A stretch of 64,000 bases of DNA from Mikania micrantha. Lineage: Eukaryota; Streptophyta; Magnoliopsida; Asterales; Asteraceae. The position numbers and the translations under genes are program-made. Shown piece by piece: positions 22,580 through 34,347 of the stretch. Position 1 is the stretch's first letter, and every line of letters starts with the position of its first letter. The stretch lies in the NCBI GenBank assembly GCA_009363875.1, contig CM018690.1, positions 38,011,445 to 38,075,444 on the forward strand, read 5' to 3'. The notes below the pieces were generated by a model, which made no database searches, had not been told where the DNA came from, and was given only the letters and a program-made list of their open reading frames with translations.

Positions 22580-22582
<3 letters not shown>
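22181..22582. mobile_element. Long-inverted-repeat MITE in a TA microsatellite (copy 1)
   Basis: Nearly the whole 402 bp is an inverted repeat around about 22382. The arms start GGGAGAGGTTCAAATGTTAA and, from the right, GGGGAAGGTTCCATTGTTAA. The centre has TAAGTGTAAGTAACTTACAC-type palindromes. It is bordered on both sides by TA repeats. It shares the word GCTAATTCATCACCGTTT with the next element, so the two are relatives. Confidence 0.8.
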
Positions 22583-22618
<36 letters not shown>

Positions 22619-22620
<2 letters not shown>

Positions 22621-23001
22621 ATTGGGATCAAATAATAACCCTCTCTTACGGCGATAACCCATTAACTTTGCCAAAACGAAGCCGAATCTTGAATTTTTTT
22701 TTTTGAACATCATTATAACACAATTAGAACACTATGTTTTTTTTTAGTTTGGGCTAATTCATCACCGTTTGAAAAATATCATCGTTGTAAATTTTTTGCT
22801 ACAGTACTGTAAGTTTTAAATATTTAAACACCTACAGTACTGTAAGAGCCCAAACGGTAATGAATTAGCCCAAACTCATAAAAGAACATGGTGTTCAAAT
22901 TGTGTTACAATGATGTTTAAAAAGAATTCAAGATTCGGCTATTTTTTGGCAAAGTTAATGGGTTATCGCCGTAAGAGAGGGTTAGTATTAGAACATTACC
23001 C
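22619..23001. mobile_element. Long-inverted-repeat MITE in a TA microsatellite (copy 2)
   Basis: The arms share TAACCCTCTCTTACGGCGAT and ATAACCCATTAACTTTGCC in inverted orientation. The centre carries CTACAGTACTGTAAG twice. It is 383 bp and bordered by TA repeats at both ends. Only about 36 bp of TA repeat separates it from copy 1. No coding capacity. Confidence 0.8.
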
Positions 23002-25351
23002 TATATATATATATATATGTGTGTATATATATGGTTACACTTTAAAACACTCCATCCCTTTATTTATTGTGTATTGTTTAGTTTGCGAACCCAAATGTAG
23101 ATCACTTGATTGGTTCCTCATTAAATTAGGATTAAAGTGGTAATTTATATTTAGAGGTAAATTTATATTTTTTACATCAAATAAATAAAAGCAAAATTTA
23201 AATACTTTTTGTTTGTACTTCTGATTAAGCTTATATATGGTCTTGAAATGTGCTTCACTTTTGTGGTTATTAGGAGTCTTGTTCCTCCAACAAAAAAATA
23301 TATAATTTCTATAGATGTCCATGAAATTAAGAAATCATGGGTCTTGCTATTTTTCTAAGAAATATACTCTCATAACTTGTTCAAGAAAAATTATTCTCAT
23401 GTATCCTTCGGCTCATACAAAACATCTTCTTGCTTTATATGCTTGCAATCTTCAGTTCCACATCTAGTTGTTGTCGTGAATTACACCACCAATCGATGTC
23501 GCCTTTTGCTGTACCTTTAGTCATTGATGTCGAATCAAACTTGCAACTTGTGGTAATTACTAACTTTTGTGATGGAAATAACTTTCTAGTTTGATTTTCA
23601 TAATTTGAAGTGTATTGTTTAACAGATTTTCAAACTAAATGCCATATTTTTAAAACAAAGAGGGTAATTAATAAGAGTATATAATTAGAGCTTGAAATAA
23701 TATGTTTAAACGGACAGGTCATATATATTACTCTGAGGGGTTTAGTGTTTTACCACAGTGGTATGGTTCCTCTTGAATTTGTGATATACAGTGGTATGGT
23801 TGATGTATAATCTTTCATTTGAAAACGTGTCAAACAATCGACTGTTGTCGTAAAAAAGATATAAATTACTTTGGAGCTATGGGGTTTTAACAAGCTGGTT
23901 CATGACATGTTGATTGAAACCATCATCAATTTGCTTGGCCTAAAGGGAGCAAGCCATACGTAATAAAAGTAGCAAGTCTTTGTAATATCTTTAACAAGTT
24001 TTATTCTTTAGATTCTTCTACCATATCTTTATCTGGAAATTACGAACCTTTTATCTTATCTAGATCGACAAGTTGACCTATCACCGTCACGAAACCCAAG
24101 TTTCGTACGTACCATTATTCCATTTGATTATCATACGTACAACGTAGCGGTTCAATTTTTATGTATGGTTTTGTTTATTATATCTCTAAAATAAAATCGG
24201 GTCTATTTTTTTAAAAAAATATGTAATATAATAGTAACAAAGGGACATGATGCTCGAATTATTTTGCGATAGACATTTAATAAATGCCAAGCACACAATC
24301 ATTTTCAGGACTTGAGTTATAGTTAAAAAAGAATTTGTTTTCCTACATGAATAAATGTATATGTTATTTTTCAGAGTAAAAAAGCAAGACAAAAAATACT
24401 TGTTTTTATGATTATATATTTTTTTAAAAATAATATCGTATGTAAAACTTATGAACATTTAAAAAAATGGAGAAAACTGTTCATGACTAAATTAACCTCC
24501 AACGTTTTTTCTTTTTAAGATTTTGATTTTCCATCTCAAATTTAATCTCATAGATCTAATAATCAATAATCTTTTTTAGACTTTTTGAAATAATGATTCT
24601 ATTTAGTTGAACATAACCCTACAAATAAAATATTAAATATTATATACAAGAAATTTTTTTAAGATTTATAAATTATTTTATAGGTTGATATGCGATTTGT
24701 TTTTACACTTTCACAAATCTTTATTTTATTTAATATGTAACTTCTAAATAACTATATTTATATAAACTTTAGGATTATGTGTTTTTCACTATTACACCCG
24801 TGTAATACACAAGTTGTAAACTACTTTTATTTAGAATTGGAAAGTTGTTATCGTACGCCAAAAATAGGGAGACATATTACATTAATAGGGTTAAGTTAAA
24901 ATAAATAAACATTTTAACCTAAAAAGCCTAAGAATAATCTTAAGCCATTAGATCATTAATCAATTGCTATGATTAAGTTAAGTTGTTGAAGGGTATTTTA
25001 GTATTGACTACTTTTGTTGACTTTTTATCAAGTTCCACACTTTTTTTAAACGTTCATAACTTTTACATACGAAATTATTTTTTGAAAAAATATACACCAA
25101 AAAACGAACATTTTTTATCTTCAAAATTAGTAGTGTATTGCAGTAGAAAAAAATATGTTTTTTTAGTTCATTGTGTCTTTTGTGCAGGTTATTGTGTCTT
25201 TTGTGCATGTCATTGTGTGACTTGTGTCTTTTGTACAGGTCATTGTGTATTTTTTATTTTTGCTCAATGTTATGTTTTTCTGAACATTTTAAAACACAAT
25301 GATGTCGCATAATACATGATGTCAAACAAGGATGACACAATAAAGAGTATG
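23002..25351. other. Gene-free AT-rich region
   Basis: No convincing exon was found on either strand. Short open frames lack recognisable domains. A small GTGTC-rich tandem repeat occurs at 25169-25249, and GTATG at 25347-25351 would be the left target duplication of the LTR that follows. Parts around 24780-25130 look like an old degraded repeat. Confidence 0.55.
25169..25249. repeat. Degenerate tandem repeat, about 21-30 bp units
   Basis: Three to four copies of ATTGTGTCTTTTGTGCAGGT variants occur head to tail. No coding role is evident. Confidence 0.6.
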
Positions 25352-27231
25352 TGTAACGACTCATTTTGGGGAAATATTAAAATATAATATAATTGGCGGA
25401 AAAATTATTTACATTTTAATGTTATTTGGTGGGTGTTTTAATATTAATTGTAAATTTCAACAATATGGTGGGTGTTTACTAACCTAACTTAGTTAGTTAT
25501 AACTAGTTAAAGTTACCTAGTAATCGAGGGACCAAAGTTGCCAATAGCTGAAAGTTGAAAAATGGAGAGTTAAAAATATTGACTTTGGTCAAAATTCACA
25601 CATTCTATGTGTGTGTGAGTGTCTGTAAACGTGAGAAGGATGGAGAACAAGGAGGAAACCATAAATCTTGAAGAATTGATCAAATTGGAGCCTAGATCAT
25701 GATCCATTCCTTCATGCAAGTATAGATTTGAGTTCTCTTAGCATCATACTACAACAAGGTATGAATTTTTGGGTGTTTTGGTGAAATTTTCGTGGGTGTC
25801 CTATGAGGGTGTGGGTTTGATTGGTGAAATCAAAAATTGGGAGTTTATATGGTGTCATATGTTGATAATCATCAAGGATATCATCTAGGAACAACATTTT
25901 GTTCATTTTCATAGAGTTTGATTTAGTTAATAAAAATGGAGTTTTTCATGTCACGAGGAAGATGAACTTGGAGTTGTAAATGGGTGTTGGATGATAGCTT
26001 AGATGATAACCTTATGATTTATAACATTTGAAATTGTATAACATTGGTGAATTGAGGTGATTATTGACCTTGAATGATAAGAAACATAAATGGAGGATTT
26101 GTAGGGTTGGGGTGTAGTTGAATTGTGTAGGTGAAATTCCTCCACACAAGTTGTTTGATGAAATGTCAACAACTTGATTTTTACCTAATAATGTGTTCAA
26201 AGGGATGGGTGAGGTTAATTGATTGTTATGATCACAAAAGGTGAAAATTTTGTGATTAGGGGGTAATTTGACTATAACCTAGGTGTAAATGTGTAATTGG
26301 TGATGATAGTCAATTGGATGAAATTCGACTAGTTATAGTCAAATCTTGTATTGAACCTATTAGTTGTGATAATAGGAAACGATAGTGGGAGGAGATTTTG
26401 GTGGTGGACCACTTGTCGAGACAAGGTGATGGTGGTGAAAGCCAAGGATTAAGTCAAAGACCGGAAAAGGCCAAGTTGACTTTGGTGAAGATCCTACGGG
26501 CTAAGGTGAGTCACCTACTCACTAATTATGCAACCATAAGTCATATTAGTGTTGTTATGGGGGTGTTAAAGTTGACTAATTGGTGAATACTAGGTGTGTG
26601 TAGCATAAAAGCAATGTATGTAGAAAATACATTGATACGCTAGAATTTGATGAATTGGTTTTGATTTGGTGTTTGGAGATTTAATTGGTGCATATGGTGT
26701 ATATGGGTGTATATATGATTGAATTGGTGTTCAACTTGGCAATGCATGAGGAATATGCGTTGTTAAGTTAGCATATGTATATAATACAACATATAGTGGC
26801 AATTGGAGTATTTGACTTAGTTGTTGGTCAAATGGTGATTAAATTGGAGTATATTAGTGTGTAGATATATGAATTTGGGGTTTGGTGTATAATTGATTAT
26901 ATGTGTTAAAATGTATGTTGACTTGGTGTTGGTCAACAACATGCAATTATGTGGAATATGCATGTTGGGTGTTAGGTGTTTGTTTTAGTGCATGACTTAT
27001 TGGTGTTTGGTGACCAATTGGTGTATAATTGGTGTGTGTGTGTGTGTTTAGAGGTTATGGTGATCAATTGGTGTATAATTGATGCATGTATGATTTTGGG
27101 TGTTTGGAGATTAAATTGGTGAATTGGTGTTTGTATATTGGGTGTGTGACAATAACATGCAATAGGTGTTATATTTGCTTAGTTATTGTAATGGAGTTAG
27201 TTTAAAAAGTGGTGTGGTGAAACAAGAATGA

Positions 27232-27385
27232 TTCACAAGGGGTGTGAACTTCTTATTTGGAGTTTGACTGAAAATAGTCAAACAATTCACAAGTGGTGTG
27301 AATTTGGAGTTGGGTTGAATCACAAGTGGTGTGATCTTCCCATGGTGAATCTATTGTGTTTAAGTAAATCACAAGTGGCGTGATT
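27232..27385 (+). repeat. Cluster of four TCACA/TGTGA hairpins in LARD LTR A
   Basis: The hairpins are TTCACA-AGGGG-TGTGAA (27232-27248), AATTCACA-AGTGG-TGTGAATT (27284-27304), ATCACA-AGTGG-TGTGAT (27319-27335) and AATCAC-AAGTGGC-GTGATT (27367-27385). The loop is conserved while the outer pairs change together. Equivalent clusters occur in LTRs B, C and D. Confidence 0.7.
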
Positions 27386-27466
27386 GCTTACCTTGAGAAT
27401 CCTTGGTGAAAAAGGAATTCTTAAGGAAGTGGTGTGAATCATAATTTAAATATTGATGGTTGTAGA

Positions 27467-30242
27467 TGTCACACCCCAAACAATGGCGGAATACATTGGG
27501 GCGCGAGTTTGATTGTTCAAAAGCTCATGGGCTACTATTAAAGTTTAAATATTTAAACATCCATATTAAAATATCCAATCAACCATTCAACATTCAAACA
27601 TAGAAATCAAATCCAACATTACATAATCAAAGTTCAACATAACATAAATTGTTTTATATTATTAATCTAGGTCCTCTAAGCCTAGCTTATGTCTTCCCAT
27701 CTTCAATTACCTGTCACATATGTAAAATACAATTTGTCAACTATTTGCATAGTTGGTGAGCACTCATACAAGTTATAATATGTATATATAAATAAAAAGA
27801 TGCAATACTAAGTCCAAATGGTAATAAGCCTAAGTCTATGTTCTTACAAGTATTCTAGAAGCATGCTAAACCTAAGAATTCATAACAAGTCATCGCAAGT
27901 ATTTGTCATTCAATCATGTATAAGTAATCAAGTTCTTCCCAATGTCATTTGTCCTTTACAATTGTCCTCAAACATGAGACATAACATAACTTATAAATCA
28001 AGGTTAGCAAGACCTTAATTAAAATTAGTTAATCTACAAGTTTGCAAATGTACACTTTTCACCTTTTTAACACTAAGACCAAAGTCTAAGCGAAGAAGGT
28101 ATCTAACCATTCTTAGGCTACTTTGTGTATAATGAATATGCATACAAGAATTCCAAGTCATCACATGTTCTATCATTCAAGTAATCACACAACACTTAAG
28201 GCCTTTATACCAAACTAAGTAATTTGCATCATGTTTTGACTCTATGAATACATTGAGTTGATAAAAACATATGTGACATTCCCAAAACTTACAAAAGTAA
28301 AAAGAAAAGTATGAGAATAACTCACATGTCTAGCTTTGATCCCAAGAAGTTATTGAGTAGGACGAAAACTTGTGAAGTCACAATTCACCCTATAATGTGA
28401 TATGATTTTTGTATAAGTTCTAGAGTTCATATGATCTTATAAAGTCTATGTCATTCCTAATAGATCTTCCTAAAAGACAAAACCCTAAATTGGATTTTAT
28501 AAACCCCTCTTTTATAATTTTTAAATAATTATGAAAGAAAGATTTTATTGATATGTTTTGAGCATCCAAATGTTTTGTATAAATATATTTGATTTGTATA
28601 TAACAAACAAAATATTTCTATAAGTTTTAGTAATTCAAATTCTTGAATCACATATTGTTTTTAGCAACTTGATAATAATCTGGATAATATTTTATTAAAA
28701 ATAATCAATAAATATTATTCTATATTATTATGATATATTTCAGAATATTAAATTAAAAATATTCCAAAAATATATGTATATGTATTTTCTTAAAACCTTG
28801 ATATGTTTAAAAGTTAAATTTAAAACTAAACTCCAACTAAAATAAATAGTTATTTAATAAAACTGATTATAACATCATCAAAATGATTTCAGAAACTTAA
28901 AATAATATTCTGGATTTTTAGAATATTTTTATACTAAAAGTTTACTTTTTAATATTTAATTAAACATCTAAAATAAAGTCCAAAAATTCTTCAAATTTTT
29001 CCAGAATGTTTATAAACATGTTTTATAATTTCAGTAATTTTTTTATAATTTTTAACAAATGTTTGATATACTTTTTATATTTGAACTATTTAGATACAAT
29101 TTAAATAGCAAAATAATAGAAATAAATTCTGAAAAATTCTAATATTGATAGCGTATGTTTAAAATGTTAATTTATAATTTCTGTAAATTTTTCAGAATTT
29201 TTAAAATGGATTTGATATTTTTTTGTATATTTTAAACCATTTAAATATAATTTAAATAGTTAAATAATAGAAATAAAATCTGAAAAATTCTGATTTTTTT
29301 TACAGAATGTTCAAAAAATCATTTTTGAATTTTATGAATTTTTTTAGAATTTTTGGAGTTGATTTGGATCTTCAAATATAAAATAAAAAAAACGTTTAGT
29401 TTTAGTCCAAAACCGGTCCAGCCGGATTCGAACCCGGAACCTTCCGTTCAAACTCGAATGCTTTAACCACTGATCTAGTGAGTGTTTCTCGGTCTGAATG
29501 CCATTCCCGTATATCTTAAACGCATTTTGGAATTAAACTTAAATTCCTCAAGAACCCTAGTTTAGATTCAATCCAAATTCGTTCAATACACGAATTGTGA
29601 GCGTACAAAAGGTTAGGGCTCTTGTTCTACAACCTAAACCGAATCAATAGACACTAAGATTACCTGGAATGGTTGTGTATCGATCGAGTTCGAGTAATGC
29701 TCAGTCGTGATCGTTTCTTGAGTCAAATCCGAGACTAGAAATAATAACAGAGAGATTTTCGAGTATAGGTTCAATCGGAATGTTAAAGTGTGTGAAAAAC
29801 CTATAGTTTTTAGTATTAATTCGCACAAAACGTTCGAGTTTAATTGTGGCGTTAAAGTTTACGTTTTGGGTATTTAAAAGTTGGATTAAATGTTGTTGTT
29901 ATAAGGTGTTAATGTAGAAACGTTAGAAAACGATTTTGGGTCATGAGGCATCGAAACCGGTTCAAATGGTGGCCAAATGGATCGGATATAAGGGTTGCCG
30001 GCGCTTGGCCGGATTGTGGCCGGAATCCCCCGTCGGAAAAACGAAATCAAGAAAGGGGGACGGGAATTTGGGGTTGGGTATTAAATTTCCACTGTAACAT
30101 AATTACCATTATGCCATTCTATTTTATTTCTTTACTTTTTTTAATTCAAACAAAAACAAATAAATAAATAATAATAAACTTAATTAATTTTTAATACTTA
30201 TAGAATCCATTTATTTATAAAAGATATATTTGTAAAGTTATT

Positions 30243-30273
<31 letters not shown>

Positions 30274-30452
30274 TTGTAGAAATTTATATATATATGAACT
30301 AGATTAAAATTAATTACTCGTTTTTGAATGCTATCTAGTGTATATGATTTATACAACGTTTCAGTATAGTTTTATTAAAAAAAATACGCAACGAACTTTT
30401 ATTTATTAGAATTTTGACACAATTACATTTATTGAAAAATCCAAATGTTACA
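27467..30452 (-). mobile_element. Solo LTR inserted in LARD LTR A
   Basis: The 2,986-bp LTR starts TGTCACACCCC, ends AATGTTACA and is flanked by a perfect 5-bp duplication GTAGA (27462-27466 and 30453-30457). No internal region is present, so it arose by LTR-LTR recombination. Orientation is inferred as minus from similarity of its ends to the Tekay-type LTRs. Its left end closely resembles the LTR that begins at 63858. It holds a hairpin CAATG-GCGGAATA-CATTG (27481-27498), a degenerate tRNA-like sequence (29408-29484) and a TA microsatellite near 30240-30275. Confidence 0.92.
29408..29484 (-). other. Degenerate tRNA-like (A box/B box) sequence in the solo LTR
   Basis: The minus strand reads CTAGATCAGTGGTTAAAG (A-box-like) and, about 35 bp later, GGTTCGAATCC (a canonical B box). 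The T-arm stem has mismatches and I could not fold a full cloverleaf, so this is not called a tRNA gene. It may be a captured tRNA fragment or SINE head with a Pol III promoter. Confidence 0.5.
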
Positions 30453-31248
30453 GTAGAGTTTAACACTTTAATTGTGTTTTAAAGTGTTTATGAATATACT
30501 TTTCAAATGTTGTATATATTTTAATTGTTGTAAATTGGGAATCCTTAGAGTGAAAGGAAGTTCCAATGGGTTTGGGTGAAAAATGTAGTTCTAACGGGTT
30601 TGGGTGGAATGACTCGTTAGTAAATCATTTTATGTTTATGTTTAATTAAGTCACCAAAGTAGGTTTGGTACTTGATTAATATGTCCATATGGTGTTATGG
30701 AATGCATTTGGGGTTAAGGAAAAAGTTGGAAACGATTTCGGGTGTTAAAATGGGCGAAAAACTGCGCAGACACAGGTCTGGGCGCCCAGTGCGCCCAGCA
30801 TATATCAGTGCGCCCAAAGGTTCTGTAGTGCGCCTACAGTGCGCCCAACCAGTGCGCTAGACACTGAAAATTGTCTGAAATTTCGTGTGATTGACCGGGT
30901 TTATTCGGGGGGTCAATGGGGTGAACTCACTTAGTTCTTATGAACTAACACTTGATTGTTGGGTGTGTTTTCAGGTCTTAAATAGATGCAAATGGGTGGT
31001 GCGAGCTCGAGATCGGAAGGAAAGGATCGAACTATCGTTTGTAAAACATATACTTTGGTGTAAATTACATATTGGGGTGTATGTAATGTTTTCATATGTT
31101 TTGAAAACCTTAAACTGTAAGTTTTTGAAAGTCTTAAGTGGTGGACATGTTTTGTAAACCAAACATGTATGTGGATTTTTCTGGGACCTAAATCTGATGT
31201 TGCTTTTAAACACGTGCATGCGTGTGGGGACATTTGGGGCTTACAAGT

Positions 31249-31266
31249 TGGTATCAGAGCCAATGG
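31249..31266 (+). promoter_or_regulatory. LARD primer binding site 1
   Basis: TGGTATCAGAGCCAATGG, three bases after the LTR end, is complementary to the initiator Met tRNA 3' end. Repeats occur at 37267-37284 and 54918-54935. Confidence 0.9.
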
Positions 31267-31697
31267 TTTGAGGGATTCAAGTGCGTCATGAACACTTGAA
31301 CTCAAACTTTTGTGCTTTTGATAAGAGGTGGAGGAATGTTCGATCCAGGATCCGATCTCGAAGCCGGTGTTTGAGGTTAGTGTATCTAATACCTGTATTG
31401 ATTATGAATGACTAATTGTGTGGATACAATTGTGTTGTTTATGTCGATTTGGTGTTAACCAAAGTTCTAAATCAGGATGTGGGATGATGAAGTTATGGAA
31501 ATGAACATGGGATGATTGTATTGTTATGCCTGGCCAGTATAACGTTACTCTTGTTGCATGATCATGACTTTAACATAATCTACTCAAATCATGGTATATA
31601 ATTGTATGTGTTGTAGAAATTGTTGATTGTTATGTGTTGTATGCATAACTTGAAATAGTGTCATTGCATCTTAATTGATAATTGATACTAGCAATTG

Positions 31698-32129
31698 GGG
31701 TGAATCCACAGATGTGTGGAATTACATGTAAGTCCACTGGTGTGTGGCATTGGGGTGAATTTACAGATTGTGTGGAAATACATATAAGACCACAGGTGTG
31801 TGGCATTGGGTGAATCTACATTCGTGTGGAAATACATGTAAGACCACAGGTGTGTGGCATTGGGTGAATCCACATTCGTGTGGAAATACATGTAAGTCCA
31901 CATGTGTGTGGCATTGGGTGAATCCACATTCGTGTGGAAATACATGTAAGTCCACAGGTGTGTGGCATTGGGTGAACCCACATTCATGTGGAAATACATG
32001 TAAGTCCACAGGTGTGTGGCATTGGGTGAACCTACATTCGTGTGGGAATTCATGTAAGTCCACAGGTGTTTGGCATTAGGGGAAAATCCACATTCGTGTG
32101 GAATATCATGTAAGATCACTGGTGAGTGA
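31698..32129 (+). repeat. 54-bp hairpin array, seven units
   Basis: Each unit carries two hairpins: CCACA-GGTG-TGTGG and TCCACA-TTCG-TGTGGA. The first unit uses loop GATG (31705-31720). Some units read CCACAT-TC-ATGTGG, and a trailing copy reads TCACT-GGTG-AGTGA (32116-32129), with paired changes on both arms. Because 54 is a multiple of three, several frames stay open on both strands; I do not regard these as genes. Confidence 0.9.
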
Positions 32130-34309
32130 CATTGAATTTATCGTGTAAGATCATAGATGTGTGAGTCTTGGTAGTAATGATATGGAGTAAATGGTGTTAA
32201 AACATGGTAGTTGTTATTACGCATGTGGAATATGCATTATTATGTGAATTCGGGCGTGACATGTAAGTCCATTTTGGAATGGCATTGGGTTTGGCGTATA
32301 ATTCCACATTCATGTGGCATGAGGGATAATTCACATGCAGGTGGGAGCTAATTTTGGTGAGACTATAAAATTTGGGTGGTTTGATATGTTGGCAATGGGT
32401 TGTTGTATAAACCTTGCATAACTAAATTCTGGTTTAGATGATCTACAAGTGGTGTAGACATTTAAATATGAATGTGGTGTTAAAAGGTGTAGTTAATCAA
32501 TTTAATACTAAGTGAAATTAGTATATTGATTGACAATAGGAGAATGTATGTACCACACATATGTATGTTATATTGAGCCATAAAGGCGTGTTTGGTGTTT
32601 GGTGTGGTGTTAAAAACCGTATGTAGTGCGGATTTGGTGGTCGTGAATTGAAGCACATATGTGTGATGACTTGTTGAAAATACGAGTCATATGTTGTTTG
32701 GTGTAAATAATGAAAGATATGTGTATTAGGATATGTGGATTATCCTTGGTTGAAATTGATTAAAAGAGAATGCTTTCTTTTTGGGTATTAATGGTGTTGA
32801 CACATAGTGTCGTTATGCAATGTCAAACGTTTTGGCTAGAGTGTCGTAACTGGGGAGTGGTGACTACAAACATGTGATTGTATTAATTGGTGTGTTTGTT
32901 TGATATATGTCGTAAATAATACGTGTTTGTAGTCTGGTGTGTTAAATTGATATGGGTTGATGGATAGATTTGGAGATAAATCTTGAATTCAAACCTACAT
33001 GTTGAAACTATTATTTCATGAATGATTCACAAGTAGCGTGAACATCTATGATTATATATATGTGTGTATGTGTTGTAATAATTGAATGTAAGGAGGTAGA
33101 AATGACCTGTATATGTGTGTTGACATTACAGGTGGTTGATTTTAATCTTTTAAAAGATATGAAAATGCTTGGGGATGATCCATAAGATTATGGACATTAT
33201 TTAGGAGTTCATGGTTGGGAGAAATGAATCTGGTAGTTTGTAAACTAGATTCAAACATAAATTATGGTTATTGTGTGGTGTAAATTGATGTAGATAATTC
33301 ACAAGCAGTGTGAACCTCTATAACATTTGTGTGTTATTAGCGTGTTTAGATGATTAACAAGAAAGGGTGATTTGATGAGGATTCACATGTGGTGTGAACC
33401 TTATCAATGCTTAATGGTGCTATCTGGTATTATTTAGTCATGGTGGGCAGGTTGACTAATAGCGTCCGTTTCGTGTTTACCTATGAATTCTATTCTGTTA
33501 AGAAGGGACACGAAACCGTTGTTGTGCATGATGTATCATCTTCACATTGATGGTCAAAGATGAAAAAAACCATTCAGGCCTGTGAGGATATGTTACGGGT
33601 GTGCATAGTTGGTGATTGGGGGTAGTTGTGATGACTATCTACCCTTGGAGGAGTTCTTGTTTAAGAACGGTTATCATTACATGTGTGGAATGATTCTGTA
33701 AGAAGTAATATACGGTAGTATATTTCAGGAGTGGGGAGAGGGTGGATAACAAGAACATGTAGGTAAGTAGTGGTTAAAATGATAAATGAATGGATTGATG
33801 TAATCCGAAATCATTTGAAGGCGGTGCTAGACCTTCAGAAATTGTATGTGTAGGTGCGTAGAAGAACAATCAAATTCCAAGTATGAGACTTCGTTTGTTG
33901 GAAGTTCTCCATGGAAGGGTGCGAATGGTTCTTGTAAGCGAGGGAAATTAAGCTCACGCTTTGTTGAGCATTATAGTTATAGCTCGGATTGGCATGGTTG
34001 CTTATCGCTTAGAGCTACCGGAGATATAGAGTGGAATTTACAATACATTCCATGTGTCTTAATTGCAGTAATGCTTGGCGGGCGAATCGGCCTATGTGCC
34101 ACTAGAGAATTTGGAGAGAAATGGTGAATTGAATTGCGTGAAGAAATTGGTGGTTGTCTTAAATAGAAAGGTCAAACAATCGAGAAATGAGGCGATTAAT
34201 TAGGTGATGGTGCAGCGGAAGAACCAGTGGGGTTATGATATAACGGGGGAGAATCTGAGGATGAAAAAAAAAACGAAAATTTCATTCATTTTCTTTTGAT
34301 GGGTGATGA

Positions 34310-34347
34310 GGTTTCGGGGACGAAACCTTTGTAAGGAGGGGAGAATT
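34310..34347 (+). promoter_or_regulatory. LARD pre-polypurine hairpin and polypurine tract (copy 1)
   Basis: The hairpin GGTTTCG-GGGA-CGAAACC (34310-34327) has a GNRA-type loop and is followed by AAGGAGGGGAGAATT (34333-34347), the polypurine tract next to LTR B. The same pair occurs at 40200-40237 and 51963-52000. Confidence 0.85.

Larger units (their letters stand above)
25352..31245 (+). repeat. LARD LTR A (interrupted by a solo LTR)
   Basis: The own sequence is 2,903 bp plus the inserted LTR and its target duplication. Private variants include T in TAACGACT where the others have TAACGACC, and GTTACCTAG where the others have GTTAGCTAG. It holds an inverted W-box pair (TTGACTTTGGTCAA, 25579-25592), TCACA-type hairpins at 27232-27385 and a GC-rich AGTGCGCCCA minisatellite near 30780-30860. 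Confidence 0.9.
31246..34347 (+). other. LARD internal region 1, non-coding
   Basis: The 3,102 bp lie between LTRs A and B. They hold the primer site (31249-31266), a 54-bp hairpin array (about 31698-32129), dispersed hairpins (32304-32317, 32442-32458, 33026-33042, 33298-33314 and 33382-33398), a pre-polypurine hairpin (34310-34327) and the polypurine tract (34333-34347). No gag or pol similarity is seen in any frame. Confidence 0.85.

Noticed and set aside
23461..23580. Possible short exon near 23500
   Set aside because: About 30 codons, with no recognisable family or clear splice context.
29408..29484. Functional tRNA gene
   Set aside because: The T-stem has mismatches and a full cloverleaf could not be made.
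31688..32119. Long open frames on both strands across the 54-bp repeats
   Set aside because: A 54-bp unit is a multiple of three and lacks stops in several frames at once; this is an arithmetic effect and the peptides have no domain.
31698..32129. CRISPR-like regular repeats with palindromes
   Set aside because: The units are contiguous with no unique spacers, the context is a plant retroelement and no cas genes exist.
33846..34127. 93-codon frame kept in three LARD internal copies
   Set aside because: The copies are nearly identical DNA, so conservation says nothing about coding. No domain was recognised and there are no synonymous-site data.
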